DNA from: Ctenosaura bakeri
Taxonomy: Eukaryota; Chordata; Lepidosauria; Squamata; Iguanidae
Assembly (NCBI GenBank): GCA_948474755.1
Contig: CAOLHI010000566.1
Coordinates: 496,001 to 560,000 of the forward strand
Length of the DNA: 64,000 nucleotides
Reading direction: 5' to 3'
In this document: positions 26,801-36,900 of the stretch, piece by piece
Numbering within the stretch: the stretch's first letter is position 1
Layout of the letters: the number at the start of each line of letters is the position of its first letter
Position numbers and translations under genes: made by a program
The notes under the pieces: generated by a model
The model's input: the letters and a program-made list of their open reading frames with translations, nothing else
Told to the model about the DNA's origin: nothing
Databases searched by the model: none

Positions 26801-29800
26801 AAGAAACCCACCAGGATGTTGAATGGGGCGACACCTGCCTGGGTGCTGGGGGGGTAGCCAAAAACCTCCACCTTTGGGTTCTTCATGGTACAAGAGATGG
26901 AGCGGTTCATGAGGCGATTGACCCGCAGCTCAGGTACTCCAAGTTTGCCCTTCAGCATGGAGTCTTGGATGACTGGGAAGCTGGGAGATCTGGAGACACA
27001 AGAATAGATCACTAGGTACCCTCTCTGTCTCGTAGAGGTAAGAAACAAAGGGCTATCCCTAACATTAGGGAAAGCAAGGAAATCACCCCAGGTTGCAGAT
27101 GTTGAGAATTAGGTGAAAGCAATCGTCCTGCATCTATTTCTCCTGAGACTCCTGCCGCTGGGCACATACATGTACATGGGCTCAGTCATTAATCAAAATG
27201 GAGACTGTAACCAAGAAATTAGAAGAAGACTAAGGCCTTTTCCACACTACACTCTTACAGCGTGATGATTCCACTTTCAACACCCTATGGAATCCTGGGG
27301 TTTGCAGTTTCGAGAGGGGCCAGCTGGCCCCCTCCCAAAACTGCAAACCCCAGGATTCCATAGGATGTTGAAAGTGGAATCATCGCGCTATAAGAGTGTA
27401 GTGCGGAAAAGGCCTAAGATTTGGAAAAGCAACCATGAAGAAAGTTGATAAAATCCTCAAGGGTAAACAAGGTAAATCATAGTATTTCCATAGTATTTCC
27501 AATTTCTATATACAGTTGTGAAAGCTGGACACTGAAGGAAGCTGACAGGAAAAAAATCAACTCCTTTCAAATTTACCATGGACTGCTAAAAAGACAAATG
27601 AGTGGGCCTCACAACAAATCAAGCCTGGATTCTCACTATAAGCAAAGATGACTAAAATGAGGCTGACGTACTTTGGACACGTCATGAGAAGATGTAACTC
27701 CTTGTTAAAGATGATAACGTTTGATAAAGTGGGAGGTAGTAAGAAAAGAGGGAGACAGGTAGATGGATTCAATCAAGACAGCAAGGGTGGGCACAACGTA
27801 GCCCGTGGGTTGCACACAGCCCCTGGAGGCAATTTTTGTGGCCCATGTATCCCTCTAGCAGTTCTCCAAAGTTCACAATGCCACCCAATTTTTTTTAACA
27901 AAACAGTGTAATTTTCAGGCACCTTTATCTCTAAACCACAAAGAACCCCCTCAAAGTGTGAAAACATGTAAAAATACCCCTCTCCCACAAGCATCCCAGG
28001 AATCTATACTACTCCCAAATACTTCCATTTTCTTCTGCAGTGCTTCTCAAAATGGCAGTAGGAAATATGTGGAAGTGTTTGGGCTTGCTGGGGGGTGGGG
28101 GCACAGCCTGCAATGGGCTGGAGAAAATTGACCCCTGGCCCCCACACACTTGCCCACCACTTTTCTGTTGCTTTATTCATGGCCTGCCTTCTCCCCAAAG
28201 CTGGGACTCAAGGGAAGGGGAAACCACCCTGAGGGGGAGCAAGTAGACAACAGCAGCCATACTTGGGGATGGGTGAAAAGATGCTGAGACCAGCACGGAA
28301 TTTCTTGATGGTGCCACTGGCCTTGAACCAGCTGTGCCGCTTTTCTTGCTGAGTCTTGAGGAAGTCATTGCTAAGGTGTTTCCATTGTTGGGATGTGAAC
28401 ATGCCCAGGATCCTGTTGGAAAGATTACAGAAATTATTAGCGGTATCAGACGGCAGGGAAGCCCACACAGCAGCATTCTCATTTCTTCTGCAGTTTTCCA
28501 TTGATTTAGCAGAATCCACATAAAGAGGAGAGAAGAAGCGTAACCACCCTACAGAATTATAGCAGTTTATTATAGCCCAAATGGTGTGTGGAAGTGATGG
28601 AAGATCACTTTCAATGCACCAAAATGCAAAGGTGTGGCCTAACAGGCTGTGTGTGGAGAAATGCCTGCTTCACAGTTGCCCATCCCACTTGAACTCCACT
28701 CCCAGAAAACTCACTGCCGAACCTGGAAGTCTCAGCCAGACAGGACCTCTGGTTGTTATTTTCAGCCAACTTTGGCTCCCTATGCAAGGTTGAAAACTGA
28801 CTTCCATTCACATAGTGGCGGCCCACCCTCACTAAACAATAACTTGTTGAGTTTCATGCTGCTGCATAAACATGAAGTCTTACTCACTTCTTCAGCTGTA
28901 GGCCCAGTCCAAACCCTTCCTTATTGGATGGCTGGAAAACTTCAATGGATGGTTCTGGAAAACAGACCAAAGTCATTTGTTAGTGAGTACAGAAAACTGC
29001 AGTACAGCTTCTCCCAACCTAGAATCCTCAGGATGGATTGGATGACCCATCCCACCATCCTCAACCAGCAGGGATGATGAAGGTTGTAGTCCAATACATT
29101 CGGAGAATGCACCGTTAGGGAAAGATAGTTTAGCAATTAAATTCCTCTTCAGTTCCTCACTCTCCTTGACAAGGAAGGGTGCTACTTACCAGGGCCATCC
29201 AGATACTGGGAAAGGGAGAACCGCAGTCGGAGAACAATGGGTTCGGCCCGTAGGACCTTCCAGGCTGTTGCCACCTCCTCCTGCAATGGCAACCAGAACC
29301 TCATAAGTGATCAAGGTTGCTCCATGGATCCAAAGAAGAGGGGATAGGATGAAGGATTCGAAATTGAGTTCAGTAAGACATTACATTTTGGGCAGTACAG
29401 TGTCTTTGGTCAGGGTACAAACTAAGGAATATCGGTGTAAGAAGATGCAGAGTGGAAAGTATCCATTTTTTTAAAAAATCCAATTTGGAGCGGATTTTAA
29501 CATTAGGGCAGAAGTATGGACAGCCATCAAAGCCACATGTTGTAACTATTACTATTCAACCACCCCAATGGTAACCATCACTATGACTTCACTATGGGAT
29601 GTTCAAAAGAAGTGGTGAGAGTTCTCTGTTGCTAATTCAAGACAATGAATCTTCCTAATATTGCTAACTCAGGCTTCTAACTCAGCTGTGTCTTGTGATT
29701 TTACATCCTTATGATTCACCACAGGATCCTGAAAATCCAGAACTGAAGGAGAATCCAAGCCAGAAATAGCTGGAATCTGATCCACTCTTGGCTTCATTTT

Positions 29801-32800
29801 GGGATATATTAAAATAAAGCATGGGGCAACCATTCTTTCAATGAAAAATTGCCTCATTTCAGTGAAAAATCATTGTCCCCAGAAGCAGAAAAGCAGAGCA
29901 GGATATCTTTGGGACAGGGTTTTTTTGGCCAATTTGGGGAGAGGAGAGGGAACGACACCAAGGGAGCAGAAGAGGTGATAACTACAAAAACAAGTCTTGT
30001 GGCCACATGCAAAATGACCTCTGTCCATCCCTTTTCTAAGCCTAGAGATATCTGGAAAGAAGAAAGGGGACCCATAAGCATCCATGCAGCCCCTTCCTGA
30101 CCACCAGCAGCACCTTGAGCAACCCATGCACTAGTGTGTCTTGCAACTTACATCTAGAAAGCCTATGTTGATATGCAAGTCAATATCGACATCATCAATG
30201 GTCCCATATTCTCTGTGGAAGAAAATGGGAGAGTTAGGGAAAATCATTTTAATATTGTTAGTACTTTTTAATTCTATTTTAATGCTGACCATGTTTTTAA
30301 CTCTATTGTAATCATTTGAATTTGTAAGACAACTTGAGTCACAGTTTTGGAGAAAAGGTGGGACAGAAATAAAAATCATCATCATCTTCACTGGAAGGAT
30401 GAGCAGAAGAAGGAGCTGACATATGGACTTGGATTGCTGATGGAGACAATATCAACTCACAAAAGATAACTCACTATTACTTTTCCATCTTCTGACTCTT
30501 GCCCTTCTTAGTCCTCTGTACCTTTGGTTATATACATAAATCGCATCCTTGGAAATGTATAGACTTCTAGCTGCAAAATGCATTTGGCTCTGGGATGTGC
30601 AAATTGAGTAAGCTCCGACACTAATGTAAATGCAACAAATTTCTCAGCCATGCTACTTTGAGCTTTCTACCATTATTTATCAGCACTGCTAGGAATATGT
30701 GCAGAAGCCCATTTGTCTTGACTTCAGTGCACTTCCTAAGAACTGCTTCTGACTTATCTCTCTGGATTCAGATTTGTTACCACTGCTGCTGCTACTAATA
30801 AAAGTTTTTGCTCCAGAAGGGAGGAGAAGAAAAAATTTATCTCAGGCCACTAGCAGCTAGATAGGTTATATACACATTGCCAAACAGTGGAAATACATCA
30901 CCAAAAAAGAGGACACAGATTTTCATAAAAGTTGTATCTGCCAACTTTTAGGTACAGAAAAATATTGGCCCTAGGTGTATCCATGACACACAATTTTAAG
31001 CAGCTTGATACTACATCAATCAACTTGGCTTTATCCTACAAAACCTTGGGATTTGTGGTTTTCTGATAACCTTATTCTCTAATCCACTCCCTTGAACCAC
31101 AGCATTAAAGTCCTCTGGCCAGGAATTCTAAGTACCTCATGAAACTAAAAATTTCAGAATTCCACAGGATGGAGCCATGATTGTGACAGTGATATCAAAC
31201 TGTGGTAACTCTGCAGTGTGTATCCATGTAAAATCTAAACAGAAATACAATCCATTGAAAGACTGCTTGCCTGCTGCTCAGTCTGGTGTCCTGGCCCTAA
31301 CTACTGCCAAACAATTTCAAGGCTTCTGTTCTTATTAAGCTCTGCATTTTTAAAACAAGATTTGGAAAGGACATTCTTTCAAACAGAGGATGTTTTCAAA
31401 GAGAGGGACGTCCTCTAACAGCCCTTCATACCGGGATCGTCATCTGTAAAATAAGTGCATGGTCACTCTAATAGCAGCTGACACAACCAACACACACGTA
31501 TGCATATACACAACCATGCACACATACACATACACAATCTGTAAAGGGCCTGCTTTTGCCAGTCAAGCTCCTGAAAGCTTTTTAACAAAAGAGCAGTGTG
31601 TCTTCATTGTTACTATACTTAGACGAAGACAACAAGACTTCCCTCTGGACAGAGTACTCAGGGCAGTCTTCCATTAAATTGCACAATGTTTTGAGCTCTA
31701 CATTTTCAAAGCAAATCTTGCTCATCCTGTGTTTGGGGGGGGGGTTTGTTGTTTTTTGGGGGGGGGTTGGGCAGGGGGGGATTGGAAAGAGGTTGTCTAT
31801 AATAGGGAATGAGTGAGAAATTCACTCCCTTAAAAATTCTGCTGGTTTCTTTTCACAGATTTAGCCAATTTGAACTCCCCAGACCGAAAAACAGGTTAAA
31901 AAAAATCATTTGTGGTTAGTTTCCAAGTTTGCAATGTAACCCATGAAAGCAAACTAATGTATCAGACTGCTTGTGTACATTTGAAAAAGATACAAAAAGA
32001 CTGTGTACCATTCTAATATGCACACAAACACATTTTATCAGTGAGGCCAGATGACAGAATTTAATGGGATGTCTCCTTAATAGAATGTTTTTTAAATAAT
32101 TGTATATTATTTTAAAGTACTGACATTTTAATATAGTAGCTTATCAATTTTTAAAAACTTTTTTATTGCTAGGTAGGTCTCTCATTCATAAGACTGTCTT
32201 AAGTCAAAATTGACTTGATGGCAAATAACAAATTAATTCATGTACCTTGTTTTAATCAAAGTTGTAAGGTAGCTTTAGACCCCATTTGGGAGAAAAGGAA
32301 GATACTTCATCAGCTAAATTCATGTGAAAGATTGATTAAAATTTAATGAGGTTGCAACCCAAATTATCATCATCAAAGGATGTTTTAACCCAATCTAACC
32401 CCACTTTCTGTTTTCCTTATCAAAACCAGCCACCTGTCCACTCAAAGCTGCAATTAGACTCATGGGAAAATAAGAGAGGTTCAATATATGGAGACAGTCA
32501 ATGCAGTGTAGTGGTCTGAACATTGGACTCTACAACTCTGGAAACCAAGGTTCAATTATCTGCTCAGCCATAGAAACCCACTGGGTGATCTTGGGCACAT
32601 CATACATTCTCAGCCCCCAGCAAATCCTGTGATAGGTTCAACTTGGGACACCACAAGTCGGAAATGACTTGATGACACACAACAACAGCAACGTACAAAA
32701 AACAGAGAGGAAGCATGGATATTAAGCCCTCTCTGACCTATTTTCCAGTCAAATTAAAAACAAGATATAATAAATCACTTTGTTGTGAAGATGCAAATCA

Positions 32801-33892
32801 AGTATTAAGACAAAAAATGCCCTCTCCCATCTCTAGGTAGCAACTTACACATTGCTGGAGCGGGGCAAGGGGAGATATCACCAACAGGGTAAAAATGAGG
32901 GTGAAGATTTGCATGAAATTTTGACATGTCAGTTTGTAGGTATAGACACCCTTATAAAAAGATACAATAATTTAAATAGGAACACTGTGCATAATACCAT
33001 TACAAGAAGGAAAGTGCACCATGTGCCCACAGACCACCCAGTGTTTAAATGCAGTGAAAAGAACTTTCTTCAAAATGCTAGGAGAAAAAGGGACATCAGC
33101 AATCAACGGGGGGAAATCTAGCTGAAATACAATCAGCTTTGATTTAGGATTCCTAAATTAGGACAAATGTACACAACAATACCCACCGGACAGATACAGA
33201 ATTTTCACTGTACAGTTCCTTCACAGCTTCAATGTCCGCATCCAACTGCGGGTGACGGTACAGGTCTGCCGCACAGGTCCCCTACGGAAATACATGCAAA
33301 ACTGTGATGGTGATATCTCCAGAGACAAAGAGATGGTGATCTTCACAGAAGATTTCCCGAGGATCTCAGGTTAACTGTATGAGGGAACTTTCCAAAGGTG
33401 TACAGGTAAATTTTAAAGTATAGGTGTTTATTATAGCACTCCCCATTACTTTGCTCTCTGAGGAAAATCCAAACATGGAGATCATGATCTAAACATGTTA
33501 TGTTTTTGGACTATAATTCCCCAAATCCCACATGTGGTAGGGGATTCTGGGAGTTGTTATCCAAAAAAGCAACTTCTTTTGTTGGCATGGAGGGGAATCA
33601 TACATGGCCATGCTGCCCATGGAGGGGCAACAGTACATTTTATCTGAACAAACAAGTTCCAGTAGTTTTCATCTCTGCCAGGAACATCTTAGTTGTCCTT
33701 TTAAGAGTTAACCACCACAAAATAGCTAGCATTACAACTCAGATTATTCACAATAATATACTGTTGCTAGGACAATCCATTTTCCCTCCCTGTATTGTTA
33801 AGCATTGTAGCTGAACCCAAAAAGAACCTGATTTGATAACAGATAACACCATCATGTTGTTCGCTGCCTCGATCCATGTGGAGAGGCGGGAT

Positions 33893-33931
<39 letters not shown>

Positions 33932-36900
33932 CTCTGCTGAGCTAACATAGCCTGCACTTTAACCCTGACTCCACTGTGTCTCTGGAATTATGTACCACAA
34001 CTCAGTCTCAGCTCAGAAAAGTCCTATATTTGAAGGCCCCTTGGCCAGGAAAGGGAACTGGAACATAACTGACCATCAAAGATGTACATTGTTGTGACCT
34101 GCCCCAGACCTCTGCAGGAACTTCTACAGGAACCCACTCTGTGGCATTAATTACCACCAGCTTTCTTCTCAAAAGGTACCAAGAGTCATACCTGTACTCC
34201 ATATAAGAATTCCTCCGACTCATTTTCTCCATCAGAATCATCATCAGTCCAATACTGGCCTTTGATGTCCTAAAGAACAAGAAAGTGTGTGCTATGGGGA
34301 CAGTAGAAATGCCCAGGGGTTAACATGGCCATGACTGCACACTCTGATGCTTCCCTCAAAATTCCAAGATTATTAGCTTATATTTAAATAACCCCAAGTA
34401 TGTGCCTTTATGTATAGAACAGATATTTTAGTAGACATTAGTTGGTTTATCTTACTCTTGTTTATTCTCTGAACCACCTTCTTTCCTTCTCTCTGTTGCC
34501 TTCACTGTGTTGCCCTCAGGACAGAGAGCACTTTTCTTCCTACTCTGTAATTCACTCAGAAACATTGATGGTATATAATCATCATTCCCTTTTATGTAGC
34601 CAAAACGGCATCATGCATGAACAAAAGGAAGATTACAGCAGGTTTGTGGGAACCGAAGTTTTTGCTAATGAAACAAAAGGGAAAAAAATCATTAGAAAAA
34701 AGTCCTTGTTTTGGACAACTCTTCTAGAATTCCCCAGCAAGCATGGTCAATTGGATACTAAAAGCTGTAGTTCAAAAGAATAAAACTTTCTGCTCTTTTC
34801 CAATGAGACATACAATTCAAAGGCTGTTGGTTGAAAAAAACAAAAGTTGGGTGGGTGATGGGACAGAAGACAGATCCTGGCACAATTGAGTCTGCAACAA
34901 AATGTCGCAGCACTGACTGCTTCTTTTTGGAATGTCCTATCCACCCGCACAATCTGTTATAACCACAATATGCTTGCCGGTACTGAAATAAAGTTGTGTC
35001 CACGGTGCAATGTTCTGTGTGTCCTCTTCCTTCCACATTTCATTCTTCCAGCAAACCTTGAAGTTACCTTTCATTTCCCAGCATCAAAGTTCTAATTGGA
35101 TTTGAGCTTTTTGGACGGTTAGCCATGGGTGTTGCCACGAGAGGGCAAATTGAAGGTAATGCCTCCCTCAAAAGAAATCCTGCCCCTTCAAATAAATTGT
35201 CCTACAGTCCCCAAATTTCTAGCACTGCAGAATGAGACACTGAAAATCATTTACACCTAGGACTTTTCTATTTGCTGCGTTCACAGTCCTTCTCTTTGGA
35301 TGCCTAATAGAGATGTGCCAATCAAATCCTCATATCCTCAAATCCTTAGCAAGGATTTGAGACTCACGGATCCGAATCCCAGAGCCAAAATAGGTGAACC
35401 AAATCTTTCAAATCCTGCCTGGGTGGGCAGGAGAAGTTTGTGGGGAGTGCAATCTCACACTCCCTGCTCTTCTCCTGCCCGCTGCTGGCATGATCCTGCC
35501 CGGGATCCTGAAAGTTTTCCTGAAAGTGAAAACTATTATTTGTTTTTCATTAAACAAAGATGTCAAATTCTGCTTCCAAAACACTTTTCAACAGAGGTGC
35601 TTTCTTTCCCTTGCATTTTAAAACCCTTTTTTAAAAAGGATTCAACAGTTTCCAGATTTATAAGATTCGTGGATTCCCAGAACCTTCCAGGGATTCGGAA
35701 AATTCTAGATTTGTCCCATCCCCAATGCCTAAGCTCTTATTTCTAACTGCGCAACTGAAATTTTAAGTTACTGAAATGCTAGAAAATGGGAGCCTGAAGA
35801 AGTTCATGGATAGGGGGAGGATTTTGGAGGAGAAGAAGGCCATCAAAATTGCCCACTCTGTCCATAGCTACACTCCTGAATTTGGCCATTTCTGCACTAG
35901 ACTGTTATAGTACTATCATTCCACTTTCAATATCCTATGGAATCCTGGGGTTTGCAGTTTAGGGAGGGGCCTTTGGCCCCTTCCCTAACTGCCTTTGGCC
36001 TCTGGCCCCCTCCCTAAACTGCCTTTGGCCTTTGGCCCCCTCCGTAAACTGCCTTTGGCCTCTGGTCCCCTCCCTAAACTGCCTTTGGCCCCCTCCCTAA
36101 ACTGCCTTTGGCCTCTGGCCCCCTCCCTAAACTGCCTTTGGTCTCTGGCCCCCTCCCTAAACTGCCTTTGGCCTCTGGCCCCCTCCCTAAACTGCCTTTG
36201 GCCCCCTCCCTAAACTGCCTTTGGCCTCTGGCCCCCTCCCTAAACTGCCTTTGGCCCCCTCCCTAAACGGCCGTTGGCCCCCTCCCTAAACTGCCTTTGG
36301 CCCCCTCCCTAAACGGCCGTTGGCCCCCTCCCTAAACGGCCTTTGGCCCCCTCCCTAAACGGCCGTTGGCCCCCTCCCTAAACTGCCTTTGGCCTCTGGC
36401 CCCCTCCCTAACTGCCTTTGGCCTCTGGCCCCCTCCCTAAACTGCCTTTGGCCTCTGGTCCCCTCCCTAAACTGCCTTTGGCCTCTGGCCCCCTCCCTAA
36501 ACTGCCTTTGGCCTCTGGCCCCCTCTCTAAACTGCCTTTGGCCTCTGGCCCCCTCTCTAAACTGCCTTTGGCCTCTGGCCCCCTCTCTAAACTGCCTTTG
36601 GCTTCTGGCCCCCTCCCTAAACTGCCTTTGGCCTCTGGCCCCCTCCCTAAACTGCCTTTGGCCCCCTCCCTAAACTGCCTTTGGCCTCTGGCCCCCTCCC
36701 TAACTGCCTTTGGCCTCTGGCCCCCTCCCTAAACTGCCTTTGGCCTCTGGTCCCCTCCCTAAACTGCCTTTGGCCTCTGGCCCCCTCCCTAAACTGCCTT
36801 TGGCCTCTGGCCCCCTCTCTAAACTGCCTTTGGCCTCTGGCCCCCTCTCTAAACTGCCTTTGGCCTCTGGCCCCCTCTCTAAACTGCCTTTGGCTTCTGG

